25,367 bases of DNA, from contig JASFMY010000107.1 in assembly GCA_050117315.1 (NCBI GenBank), positions 1 to 25,367 on the forward strand, written 5' to 3'. Below, one piece after another: positions 7,378 to 15,102 of this stretch. The position numbers and the translations under genes were made by a program. The notes below the pieces were generated by a model that saw only the letters and a program-made list of their open reading frames with translations, was not told the origin of the DNA and did no database searches. This stretch comes from JANQIV01 sp050117315. Lineage in GTDB: Bacteria; Bacteroidota; Ignavibacteria; Ignavibacteriales; Melioribacteraceae. Numbering within the stretch: position 1 is the first letter of the stretch; the number at the start of each line of letters is the position of its first letter.

Positions 7378-7728
7378 TTTCCCTCCAACTAAAAAATTGT
7401 TAAAAAATTCTCTAATTGGCAGCAATAATCAGATACTTTTTCATTTTCAAAGCGAAAGATATTTGATTATTTTTAAGTGTGTATATAAATAAAAATCCTC
7501 AAAGCAGTCCGCTAAACTGCTTATTCCAACATTTTTTATATACGTTCTACCGTTACAGTGCCACCATCGCTGTAACGGTTTTTTTAGTTTAGCATATCCT
7601 CCTTTAAATTATGGTACATTATTTTATCCAAAAATAAGCTATGTAATTAATTCTACCCAAACCAAAAAGGGAGTTTCCATACCAAAAACGGTAGCATATT
7701 TTTAAATAATAATTTATTAAAATGCATC
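7378..7728. other. Intergenic region with hairpins; leader of the 833-aa protein gene
   Basis: Holds the ribosome binding site for the minus-strand gene (GGAGGG just above 7377), a 7-bp hairpin AAGCAGT/ACTGCTT (7502-7508/7516-7522) and the plus-strand terminator at 7550-7585. The remaining 7586-7728 is AT-rich and contains CCAAAAAGGGAGTTTCCATACC; I see no gene. Confidence 0.5.
7550..7585 (+). terminator. Strong Rho-independent terminator with no upstream gene on its strand
   Basis: A perfect 9-bp stem CCGTTACAG (7550-7558) and CTGTAACGG (7570-7578) is followed directly by seven Ts on the plus strand. The nearest plus-strand gene upstream is higA, 5 kb away. It may end a small RNA that starts near 7490 and includes the hairpin at 7502-7522. 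On the minus strand the stem lacks a T run. Confidence 0.65.
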
Positions 7729-8505
7729 TCAATAAAGAGTGCAATTATCAAATAATCGTTGGGGAGCAGTATTGAACAGTTTTTTTCTTATTTCCGTAGG
7801 AGAAAGATTTAATACCTTTCTAAAATCTCGTGCTAAACTGCTTTCTTCTGTGTAATTAAGGGATAAAGCTATTTCACTATTATCTAAGTTAGTTCTGTAA
7901 ATCAATCTTGTAGCATAATAAACTCGTATAGTTCTTACAAGTTTCGTATAAGAAATATTAAAAGCTTCTTTGCATTTCTCATGAAGCCAATCTGATGATA
8001 TATTTAATTTCTTTGATATTTCTTTCCTGCTTAGTTTTTGCGGAAAGTACCGTATTATTATTTTTATTACTTTATTTGCATAAGGTGTTTTTTCAAAACA
8101 TCCCGGGAATTTTCTTTCAATGAACTTATTCAAATCATTTTGGTTTATTGCGTCATTTATTAATAGAATTATTTTTTCCGTTTCCATTTCAGGAGATAAC
8201 AACCTATATATTCCTATTTCAGCCGCTTTAAGAAAAAAATCATGATTTAATTTATAAGTACAGACCAGCAAAGGTAAAAAACCGGCAAATATTTCTATTT
8301 CCCGAAACTCTATTATCTCCCTTTTGCTACCAGAGTTTAAACAAATAACTGCAGCATCTAAGGTAGATTCCTTCAAAATTTTGTATACTGATTTCTTACT
8401 GGCTTCACTGCAAATATCAAATTTTTTTTGAAGCATTTTACTTAGAATGCAATGGCATTTATTTGTTCTATTGCAGTAGATGAGCAGTTTAACCTTAGAA
8501 TTCAT
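7729..8505 (-). CDS. AraC-type regulator with degenerate receiver-like N-terminus
   Basis: A 258-residue cytoplasmic protein. Residues 1-120 follow the alternating strand/helix pattern of a response-regulator receiver domain. The phosphoacceptor Asp is replaced (AAVICLNSG, Leu56/Asn57) and the conserved Lys near the end of the domain is Ser (YRLLSPE), so it should not be phosphorylated in the usual way. Residues 157-243 form an AraC/XylS DNA-binding domain with two helix-turn-helices (KLSRKEISKKLNISSDWLHE and NSEIALSLNYTEESSLARDFRKVLNLSPTE, read as separate blocks). GGGATGTAA precedes the ATG. It lies upstream of, and in the same direction as, the two secreted-protein genes and may control them; that link is inference from position. 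Confidence 0.75.
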   Translation of the reverse strand: MNSKVKLLIYCNRTNKCHCILSKMLQKKFDICSEASKKSVYKILKESTLDAAVICLNSGSKREIIEFREIEIFAGFLPLLVCTYKLNHDFFLKAAEIGIYRLLSPEMETEKIILLINDAINQNDLNKFIERKFPGCFEKTPYANKVIKIIIRYFPQKLSRKEISKKLNISSDWLHEKCKEAFNISYTKLVRTIRVYYATRLIYRTNLDNSEIALSLNYTEESSLARDFRKVLNLSPTEIRKKLFNTAPQRLFDNCTLY

Positions 8506-8797
8506 TTACATCCCGTTTAGCTTTTGTTCTTTGTAAACTAGAATAATTAATCTATTTATAAATATTGAATCTGTGGTCTTGTAAGAACTAAGGTAGTATT
8601 AGAATTTTCTGAAAAATATTACTTTCTCTCTCAGCTCACTGATATCCGATTACGATAGTAATATAAAATAATTATTTTTTAATAAACATTAAACAATTTA
8701 GTTAACAAAAAGATAATGGAATTTTATTCAAACTAAATATAATGAAATATTCAAACTTCTTAAAGTAAGGAATAAGCTCTCTTTATTGTATTTAATA

Positions 8798-8960
8798 AAG
8801 TTTCTGCAAAATAAAAAGTCTGACATTTCGAACCCGTTTTTTGGGTGAGCCTGTCCGCCGTCTTTTTGGCGGGAAATCTTTCAATTAGAGTACGATTTCA
8901 AAGATTTCTCCCTCCGGTCGAAATGACAAAACGTTTATATATCTAATTTTGCAGAAACTC
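8798..8960. mobile_element. MITE-like element, family 2, copy a (AGTTTCTGCAAAAT ends, TA target)
   Basis: The ends AAGTTTCTGCAAAAT and the complement of GAGTTTCTGCAAAAT form inverted repeats, with TA directly outside both ends (8796-8797 and 8961-8962). Most of the interior matches the element at 21516-21653 in reverse orientation, apart from an extra 24-bp GC-rich piece (8850-8873). TA duplication is typical of IS630/Tc1-type transposition, so an element of that class is the likely driver. No transposase is present. Confidence 0.8.
8850..8873 (+). repeat. Shortened GC-rich hairpin module inserted in family 2a
   Basis: CCTGTCCGCCGTCTTTTTGG then CGGG. It shares its first 12 bases and the closing GGCGGG with the modules at 2458-2496 and 120-159 but lacks their centre. 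The sister element at 21516-21653 has GGGTGAG joined directly to AAATC at this point, so the module is an added piece. Confidence 0.7.
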
Positions 8961-9069
8961 TAATATGGTAGGTCGGGTATAAGTGAAATTAATAGTACGA
9001 TATTACTTTCATACTACTTTTATGGAGCTAAGTATAAAAATGCGACATGAAATAAATTTAGTTTCTGCT

Positions 9070-9167
9070 TACTGAAATAAGGCCACAGGGACACGGAAAA
9101 ATCTTTTTTGAATAAGATAATAAGAAAGTAGAAAGGTCTCCGTGCCTCTGCGTTTCAGTGTTGAAAT
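9070..9167. repeat. Degenerate palindromic repeat (CACGGA ... TCCGTG type)
   Basis: ACTGAAATAAGGCCACAGGG followed by ACACGGA on the left is roughly complementary to TCCGTGCCTCTGCGTTTCAG on the right. A related phrase occurs at 1259-1287. The arms have several mismatches. It ends a few bases from the pepF stop codon and might fold as a long hairpin at the 3' end of its transcript. Confidence 0.4.
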
Positions 9168-9171
9168 AATT

Positions 9172-11042
9172 TTAATCCCTTTTAGCCAAAATCTCCTCAA
9201 TCTGATCCATTGTGTCGTTCATACGTTTGATGGTAATATCAACCGCTTCGGATGTTAACGGATCAACACCGGCTTTTTTAACAAGGTTGATCGGGTAATC
9301 AGAGCCGCCGCCTTTCAAAATGTGATAATATTTTTCAATTGCGGGTTCGCCTTCTTCTTTAATTTTTTCTGCAATTGCAGTTGCATAAATTAATGAGGTA
9401 GAATATTGATATACATAATAAGTGTAATTTACAAAATGTAAAATGTAAGCCCATTCGTAAGTAATGTAATCATCTACCGTGCATATGCCTTCATCGTGCC
9501 CGTAATATCTTTTAACAATATCGTAATAAATTTTGCTCATTATTTCACCGGTTAAAGGTTCACTGTTTTCTACTCTTTTGTGAATCTCCCATTCAAACTC
9601 TGCGAATGAAGTCTGGCGGAAAATTGTTGTTCTCAATAATTCAAGGTAACTGCCGAGTAAGAATAATTTTTCGTCATCTGTCTTTGCGTGCTCAACAAGA
9701 TAATCATTCAAGAAGTTTTCGTTGATTGTAGAAGCAATCTCCGCAACAAAAGTTGCATAACTTGCATTGGGGAAACCCTGATTTGTATTGGACATGTAAC
9801 TGTGCATTGTATGCCCAAGCTCATGCGCCAATGTTGAAAGCGAATTATAATCGTCAACCCAATTCATTAAAATGTACGGGTGCTCGTCGTATGCAGAACC
9901 GTGACTATAAGCGCCGCTTCTTTTACCCGGTGTCGGGTAATAATCAATCCATCTTTCGTTAAAAGATTTTTTAACCGTTGCAACATACTCTTCACCCAAA
10001 GGTTTGAAAACGTCAAGCAATAGTTCCTGTCCTTCTTCAACTGTGTATTGCATTTCAACGGATTTAACAATCGGCATGTAAAGATCGTAGTAGTGTAAAT
10101 CATCCAATCCCAGCATTTTTTTCTTCAATTTCAAAAACCTGTGGAGGGTAGGTAAATTATTATTGATCTGTTCAATTAAGCTTGTATAAGCTTCGTTGGG
10201 AATGTTGTTGCTGTTTAATGATGCTTCCAAGCAATCTTTATATTTTCTTGATTTCGCAAAGAACCAGTCTGTTTTTAGTTTCCCGGTTAAGTTGGCGCCA
10301 AGTGTATTTTGAAAATCTTTATAGCTTTCAAACTTGGCTTTAAATATTTCAGCCCTGTCTTCCCTATTCGGGGTACCCTATTTTTTACAAATCCCGGGTT
10401 GTTCAACGTTACTTCTTCACCGGTTGATAATTTCACTACCGGGAAAGGCTGTTCGGAGTTGCTGAAAATGTTGTAAACATTGGGCGCCGTGTTTCTCAAC
10501 ATTCCCGCTGTGGCAAGAATTACTTCTTCGTTGTCCGATAAAGTATGTTCTTTTAATCTTTGGTTGTCTTCAATAAAGAATCTGTAAGTTTCCAGTTCAG
10601 GTTTGTCTTTAAAGAATTGTGCAATTTTTTCATCCGGGATTTTCAGCATTTCCGGTCCAATGTACGCCGTAGCTTCGGAAATTTTTGTACCAAGGGCATT
10701 ATCTTTTTGAACAAGCTCTTGATTAGTGCTGATGTTCACATCTTCATCGCTCTGCCTTCTTGCAAATACCAGCAGCTTATAGTACCCTTTTAATACTCCG
10801 AAATAAGTATCCAACGCACTGTTAAGCGTTTCGGCACTATCGCCGAGTTTTCCCTTGTAGCTTTCAATTTCTTTTACCTGGGTGGATACTTCATCGTAAT
10901 GCTGTAACCAAGCATCATTGCTTTCATACAAATCCGCTAAATTCCATTTGTACTTTTCCGGGATTTCTTCCCTGCTCTCATATTGTGCAAATAATAAATT
11001 CATTGTAAATACCGTTAAAATAACCGACAAAAATAACTTCAT
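9172..11042 (-). pseudogene. pepF: Exported oligoendopeptidase F (M3 family), frameshifted
   Basis: Two frames together make one M3-family zinc peptidase of about 620 residues. The first (11042 to about 10375) carries a signal peptide (MKLFLSVILTVFTMNLLFAQ) and the PepF N-terminal domain (EIPEKYKWNLADLYES). The second (about 10374 to 9172) resumes at NREDRAEIFKAKFES and contains the catalytic zinc site HELGHTMHSY. The expected LNNPGFVK...NRED junction is broken by a net loss of one base in or near 10370-10378 (next to a GGGG run). The first frame then runs into a stop at 10287. Everything else looks well conserved, so this is either a very recent mutation or a sequence error. PepF is usually cytoplasmic; a signal peptide suggests periplasmic peptide breakdown. 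Confidence 0.85.
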
Positions 11043-11103
11043 ATTAAAACTCCCTAATGTGATTTAATTGTAGTATAAAATTAAAAATTAATGAAAAAAA
11101 ATG

Positions 11104-11128
11104 CACCTGCCTCGCCGGCAGACAGGTG
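11104..11128. repeat. Palindromic repeat CACCTGCCT...AGACAGGTG
   Basis: A 25-bp near-palindrome (CACCTG-CCT-GCCGGC-AGA-CAGGTG with small mismatches) between pepF and the DUF456 gene. A related 17-bp copy lies at 11844-11860 on the other side of the DUF456 gene. GC-rich against an AT-rich background. Confidence 0.6.
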
Positions 11129-11144
11129 TAATTATGGCGAACAA

Positions 11145-11639
11145 TCAGTTGAAAAATCCTATGAAGATTCTGCTGAAAATCAGGTAAGCCATATAACCGG
11201 AGAGTCCTAATTTTATAATTATTGCAAGCATAGTAAAAAGAAATGAAACAAAGCCGACTTTAAGTGCTTCCGAGTTTTCTTTTCCCGCTATAAGTTCACC
11301 TACAACGGCGCCGATAAATAACCCGATGATCATCCCAAACGGCGGGAAAAAGATCATCCCTAAAATCATCCCGATTATGCCGAAAGTTATTCCCTTTCCC
11401 GAAGCATTAAAAAGCTTTGCACCGATCAAGGGTAAAACATAATCCAGTACAAATACTACAACGGTAATTATGAGAAGTATAATCATAAGTTTATCCGTAT
11501 AAGGTTTGTCGTAAAAGTACTGGATGATAAGCAAAGCAATAAAACTTAACGGCGGGCCGGGAAGCGCAGGAACAATACAGCCGATAATTCCAAGCAATGA
11601 AATAACAATCGCCGCCGTAATGATTAGAGCATCAATCAT
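11145..11639 (-). CDS. DUF456 family small membrane protein
   Basis: A 164-residue, very hydrophobic protein with four to five predicted membrane segments. It has the conserved N-terminal pattern of DUF456 proteins (GIIGCIVPALPGPPLSFIALL) and glycine-rich helices that could pack tightly (GKGITFGIIGMILGMIF, then FGMIIGLFIGAVVGELIAGK). The second half of the family consensus, FLGTLAKL-like, corresponds here to FLFTMLAIIIKLGLSGYM. The family function is not established. It reads in the same direction as pepF, with about 100 bp and a palindrome between them, so operon membership is uncertain. Confidence 0.8.
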   Translation of the reverse strand: MIDALIITAAIVISLLGIIGCIVPALPGPPLSFIALLIIQYFYDKPYTDKLMIILLIITVVVFVLDYVLPLIGAKLFNASGKGITFGIIGMILGMIFFPPFGMIIGLFIGAVVGELIAGKENSEALKVGFVSFLFTMLAIIIKLGLSGYMAYLIFSRIFIGFFN

Positions 11640-11952
11640 ATTTAACTTAATTTTAAGAGAATTGAACGGTTAATATAATAATTGATCAACCAATTTTAAA
11701 AATATTATTATTGATTTAATCAGCAGGATGACGGCTGTAAAGATAGTTTGTCTTACATTTTTTTAATTTATTCTACTATTTAACCGGCCTTATATTTGAA
11801 AGTGCCGGATCTTAGTTTTTAATTGTAGTTACCGGGTAAAACACCTGTCGGCAAGGCAGGGATTTGGATAATTTTATCCCGGCATAAAATCACTTAGCTA
11901 AATTATATCTTTAGCCTTCAGATCTGTATTTACAAGAACAATATGTAGAACT
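11640..11952. other. Gene-free spacer with a small palindrome
   Basis: About 310 bp, AT-rich. The only structures I see are CCTGTCGGCAAGGCAGG (11844-11860), related to 11104-11128, and a weak CCGGC/GCCGG pair near 11784-11808. Promoter elements for DUF456 are presumably near 11650-11700 but are not obvious. Confidence 0.5.
11844..11860. repeat. Palindromic repeat CCTGTCGGCAAGGCAGG
   Basis: The reverse complement, CCTGCCTTGCCGACAGG, aligns with the core of 11104-11128 (CCTGCCTCGCCGGCAGACAGG). The two copies lie on either side of the DUF456 gene. A short dispersed palindrome of the REP type is the simplest reading. Confidence 0.5.
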
Positions 11953-12387
11953 TTACTTTTGGGAATTATTCATTTTTAGTTTTTCATAATATTTTTGAAG
12001 AGCCCCGTCAATAATAAATATATTTCCGCTATCATCAACTTTAATAAACTGGTGAAGATACATATTCCGGATCGGGGTATATTGATCCGACCATTCGGAA
12101 ATATCAATTTGCGGGACAATAAAATTGGGGAAGGAATAATTGTTCTGCTGGTTTAGAATTGTGTTCGGATTTTGAATTGTTGAATCACCGTAAACTTTTT
12201 GGTAATACTTTTCAAGTGCATCCTCTTCGTCTTGAATTTTCAACAAACCCTTTTCAGTCTGCAAATAATAAATACCGTTTTGCTCAATCAATCCAACGAC
12301 AGGTAGCTTTAACCAATCATCGTTCATTGACTGTGCATTTAATGCAGAGCCTAAAACAAGCAATATTAACAAAAGATAATTTTTCAT
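11953..12387 (-). CDS. Small exported hypothetical protein
   Basis: 144 residues with a clear signal peptide (MKNYLLLILLVLGSALNAQ, cleavage likely after NA). The mature part is about 125 residues with YYLQTEKGLLKIQDEEDALEKYYQKVYGD and a beta-rich end (QFIKVDDSGNIFIIDGAL). No cysteine for lipid attachment and no recognised domain. The last gene in the minus-strand series before the cysteine synthase operon reads toward it; a 120-bp gap containing a 30-bp palindrome separates it from that operon's end. Confidence 0.6.
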   Translation of the reverse strand: MKNYLLLILLVLGSALNAQSMNDDWLKLPVVGLIEQNGIYYLQTEKGLLKIQDEEDALEKYYQKVYGDSTIQNPNTILNQQNNYSFPNFIVPQIDISEWSDQYTPIRNMYLHQFIKVDDSGNIFIIDGALQKYYEKLKMNNSQK

Positions 12388-12477
12388 GATTATATTATCG
12401 ACTATTTTATGTAGTCAATTTAGTCAAGAGTTTTGGAAAGATAAAAGAAAAGATAAAAGTCTCTTCCGGCGGTAATT

Positions 12478-12507
12478 GTAACGCAGATTGCTAGCAATCT
12501 GCGTTAC
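12478..12507. repeat. Perfect 30-bp palindrome at the operon end
   Basis: GTAACGCAGATTGC (12478-12491), TA, then its exact complement GCAATCTGCGTTAC (12494-12507). The last base overlaps the stop codon of the cysteine synthase-like gene (TAG, 12509-12507 on the minus strand). It would form a very stable RNA hairpin, but no T run follows in either direction, so a classical terminator is unlikely. It could be a mobile palindrome or an RNA-end protecting hairpin. Confidence 0.8.
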
Positions 12508-13481
12508 TATGTAAGGTTATTTTTTTCGAGCCAATCCTGGTTATAAATTGTGCTGAAATATTTGAAGCCGGAGTCGCAAATAAATGTTACAATGTTTACT
12601 TCTTTGTCAAGCTCTTCGGCAAGTTTCAAAGCGCAATAAATATTTGCCCCGCTTGATCCGCCGGATACTATTCCTTCAACATGCGCGAGTTTCTGAGCCC
12701 ATGTAATTGCAGATTTATTATCAACCTGCATCATGTCATCCAGTTTTTCAAGCTGTGCGGTTTTTATTAAAAATTCGTCGCCAATTCCTTCAATCAAATA
12801 TCTTGAAGGTTTAATTAACTCCCCGGTCTTAAAATAATTATAAAATACAGAGCCAACCGGGTCGATACCAATAAGTTTTACATTAGGATTTTTTTCTTTT
12901 AAATACGAACCCGCTCCAATCAGCGAGCCGCCTGTACCAACACCGGCAATCAAATAATCTACTTTGCCGTTTGTCTGTTCCCAGATTTCAGGACCAGTAC
13001 TCATATAATGAGCTTCGTTATTATCAAGATTATTATGCTGGTCTATGTAATATAAATCCGGATTTTCTTTTACCAGGTTCTCAGCAAGTTTGTTGTAAGA
13101 ATTAGGTTCTTCAGGCGGAAGAGTTGCATCAACTTTGATGATATCCACTCCGAGAATTTCAAGCATCTTTAATTTTTCGGAGCTTGTTGTATCACGTATA
13201 ACAACTTTTAATTTATATCCTTTCTGCAGACAGACAATAGCCAGTCCCATTGCCGTATTGCCGGATGAATTCTCAATGATCGTATCGCCCGGCTTTATCT
13301 TACCTTGTTGCTCAGCCTTTTCAATCATGTACTTGGCAATACGGTCTTTAACGCTTCCGCCGGGATTCATGAATTCAAGTTTGGCATAAATGTTTGCTTT
13401 TAATCCTTTGGTAATTTTTTCGAGTTTTACGAGCGGTGTGTTTCCGATGGAATCCAAAACACATTTAAAATCTTTTTCCAT
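12507..13481 (-). CDS. Cysteine synthase / cystathionine beta-synthase family protein
   Basis: A 324-residue pyridoxal-phosphate enzyme that forms cysteine from O-acetylserine and sulfide or, if a beta-synthase, condenses serine and homocysteine. Seen: IGNTPLV at the start, GGSVKDR with the cofactor lysine Lys45, SSGNT (72-76), the phosphate loop GTGGS (182-186) and GGSSGAN (274-280). The stretch EGIGDEF and the C-terminal CDSGFKYFSTIYNQDW fit the cystathionine beta-synthase branch slightly better than classical CysK. No regulatory CBS domains follow. It shares TAATG with the end of fmt, so it is the last gene of the def-fmt operon and translationally coupled. Its stop codon touches a 30-bp palindrome. 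Confidence 0.85.
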   Translation of the reverse strand: MEKDFKCVLDSIGNTPLVKLEKITKGLKANIYAKLEFMNPGGSVKDRIAKYMIEKAEQQGKIKPGDTIIENSSGNTAMGLAIVCLQKGYKLKVVIRDTTSSEKLKMLEILGVDIIKVDATLPPEEPNSYNKLAENLVKENPDLYYIDQHNNLDNNEAHYMSTGPEIWEQTNGKVDYLIAGVGTGGSLIGAGSYLKEKNPNVKLIGIDPVGSVFYNYFKTGELIKPSRYLIEGIGDEFLIKTAQLEKLDDMMQVDNKSAITWAQKLAHVEGIVSGGSSGANIYCALKLAEELDKEVNIVTFICDSGFKYFSTIYNQDWLEKNNLT

Positions 13482-14392
13482 TATTTCCTATCCGTAATTG
13501 AGTAGCCTCGCAGAAAAGATTCAATATCCATTCTTTTGCGTCCTTCGGGTTGAATTTCAAGAACTTCAATTGCTTCACTTTTGCAGCCGATAATTAATTG
13601 GTCTTTGTTTTCAATTATCTCACCGGGCTGTAAAGTGCTCTCCCGGTTAATTTTTGTTTTATATACTTTATATATTTTTTCATCGTAAATAAAAAATGCC
13701 CCGGGTACGGGAGATAAACCGCGAACCAGGTTATGTATTTCTTTTGCTGTCTTGTTCCAATCAATTTTACAAATATCTTTTGTAATTTTAGGCGCTTTAG
13801 TTGCAACCGAATCATCCTGTGATTTAACTTCAACAGTACCGCTTTCAATTAAATTTACTGTTTCCAAAACAAGCTTTGCGCCTTCTTCACTCATTTCGTC
13901 GTGAAGGGTTTGAAAGTTATCCAATTCGTCTATTAAAATTTCCTTTTGCAGTAATATATTCCCGGTATCAACTTTTTCTTTTAGGAAGAAAGTAGTTAGT
14001 CCGGTTTTTTCATCGCCGTTAATTAAAGCCCATTGAATAGGCGCTGCGCCGCGGTACTTAGGCAAAAGTGAGCCGTGGAGATTAAAGGAACCTTCCGGAG
14101 GAACTGTAAAAACATCAACAGGGAGTATTCTAAATGCAACTATAATAAACAAGTCTGCGTTTATCTTTTTCAGTTCTTCAATGAAGTTTCCATCATTTAA
14201 TTTTTCCGGCTGTAAAACGGGTATATTATTCTCAATTGCAAATTTTTTAACGGGAGTGAAAGTTACTTTCTGTCCTCTTCCCCGCTCCTTGTCGGGAGCG
14301 GTTACTACAGCTTTTACATCGTGTTTGCTTTTCAGCAAAGTTTTAAGAGACGGTACGGCAAAATCCGGGGTACCAAAAAAAATTATATTCAT
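13481..14392 (-). CDS. fmt: Methionyl-tRNA formyltransferase
   Basis: 303 residues, normal for the family. It transfers the formyl group of 10-formyltetrahydrofolate to Met-tRNA for translation start. Catalytic Asn104 and His106 are seen in FNLHGSLLPKYRGAAPIQWA and Asp142 in KVDTGNILLQ. The N-terminal Rossmann part starts MNIIFFGTPDFAVPSL, and the C-terminal RNA-binding domain runs from about residue 205 (RGLSPVPGAFF). The ATG directly follows the original vapC stop (TAA at 14395-14393), and the stop overlaps the next start. The usual neighbour def lies upstream, separated by a toxin-antitoxin pair. Confidence 0.95.
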   Translation of the reverse strand: MNIIFFGTPDFAVPSLKTLLKSKHDVKAVVTAPDKERGRGQKVTFTPVKKFAIENNIPVLQPEKLNDGNFIEELKKINADLFIIVAFRILPVDVFTVPPEGSFNLHGSLLPKYRGAAPIQWALINGDEKTGLTTFFLKEKVDTGNILLQKEILIDELDNFQTLHDEMSEEGAKLVLETVNLIESGTVEVKSQDDSVATKAPKITKDICKIDWNKTAKEIHNLVRGLSPVPGAFFIYDEKIYKVYKTKINRESTLQPGEIIENKDQLIIGCKSEAIEVLEIQPEGRKRMDIESFLRGYSITDRK

Positions 14393-14808
14393 TTATTTCT
14401 CTTTTCTGTCAATCCAATTCTCAATTTTGATATCTGATATTCTTTCAAATTCATTAATATTTTCAGTTACCATTATCAATCCGTTTTCAATAGCAGTACA
14501 TCCAATCAACAAATCAACAAATCAAAATCACTAATCATAATACCGGATTTTCTTAGCCTTACTTTTTCTTTACCATATCTATAGACTGAATTAATAATAG
14601 GGAAAAGCGAAATTTGATCTGTGAAAATTTCTATTAGTTCAAGATTTTTCCGAGGATTGGAACTATTTTCGGCACCAAAAACTAATTCAGCAAGGGTAAT
14701 TTCCGAGATGGCACAATTTCTTAAACCAACATTTTCAAGCTTTTCTATAAGATTAAATTGACCTCTAAAGAAATGGATATATATATTGGTATCAAGCAGA
14801 TATTTCAT
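14393..14808 (-). pseudogene. vapC: VapC-type PIN-domain toxin, broken by an 8-bp duplication
   Basis: The first 100 codons read as a PIN-domain ribonuclease: YLLDTNIYIHF (first acidic residue), ISEITLAELVFG (Glu) and ISDFDLLI (Asp). The frame then stops at TGA (14508-14506). A tandem duplication of TCAACAAA (14506-14513 and 14514-14521) is the cause. Deleting one copy restores DFDLLIGCTAIENGLIMVTEN and a frame of about 135 residues, ending exactly before the fmt start codon. The stable-looking truncation removes the last part of the fold and the fourth acidic region, so the toxin is probably dead unless a minority of cells have the restored frame. VapC enzymes cut tRNA or rRNA. Confidence 0.85.
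14506..14521. repeat. 8-bp tandem duplication disrupting vapC
   Basis: TCAACAAA twice in direct succession, followed by TCAAAATC. The preceding CCAA and this arrangement suggest slipped-strand duplication; the frame consequence is described under vapC. Confidence 0.9.
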
Positions 14809-15050
14809 TATAACTCTTCAGAAGAAATTTTGTTAACACGTGAATCTCTAATTTCCCTGATAATCTCATCAGAGTCTCTAGTATCTTCCCACATACCGTA
14901 AATATTCATTAAATCAAAAGACTTCTCTTCTTTAATTTCAATTGACTCAGTCAACTTAATTATTAGCTGTTTTTTTGAATTATTATCAAGTTTACTGAGA
15001 TACCCCAGATACTTATTTAAGGTCTTAGTTGTGATAGCTAAATTTCCCAT
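14808..15050 (-). CDS. VapB-like antitoxin
   Basis: 80 residues with no clear similarity that I can name beyond its place directly before vapC, sharing TAATG with it. The N-terminal segment (LAITTKTLNKYLGYLSKLDNNSKKQLIIKL) could be a short DNA-binding region. The acidic C-terminal part (IYGMWEDTRDSDEIIREIRDSR) resembles the toxin-binding tail of many VapB-type partners (xxGxWxDxRSxxEIIxEIRxSR), and this is the main evidence. With a truncated toxin the antitoxin may now act only as an operon regulator. It lies between def and fmt on the same strand. Confidence 0.75.
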   Translation of the reverse strand: MGNLAITTKTLNKYLGYLSKLDNNSKKQLIIKLTESIEIKEEKSFDLMNIYGMWEDTRDSDEIIREIRDSRVNKISSEEL

Positions 15051-15102
15051 TTGGATTTCTTATTAAAATAAATATTTAATTATTCGTTCGCCATCTTAAT
15101 TT

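Larger units (their letters stand above)
8506..9171. other. Gene-free region with two repeat elements
   Basis: About 290 bp of very AT-rich DNA (8506-8797), which should hold the promoter of the regulator gene. It is followed by a MITE-like element (8798-8960) and a degenerate palindromic repeat (about 9070-9167) just downstream of pepF. No coding frame with credible features. Confidence 0.55.

Noticed and set aside
9753..9962. Plus-strand frame opposite the pepF zinc site
   Set aside because: Shadow of the conserved HELGH region on the other strand.
13135..13389. Plus-strand frame opposite the cysteine synthase-like gene
   Set aside because: Antisense of conserved cofactor-binding coding sequence; no start signal or family features.
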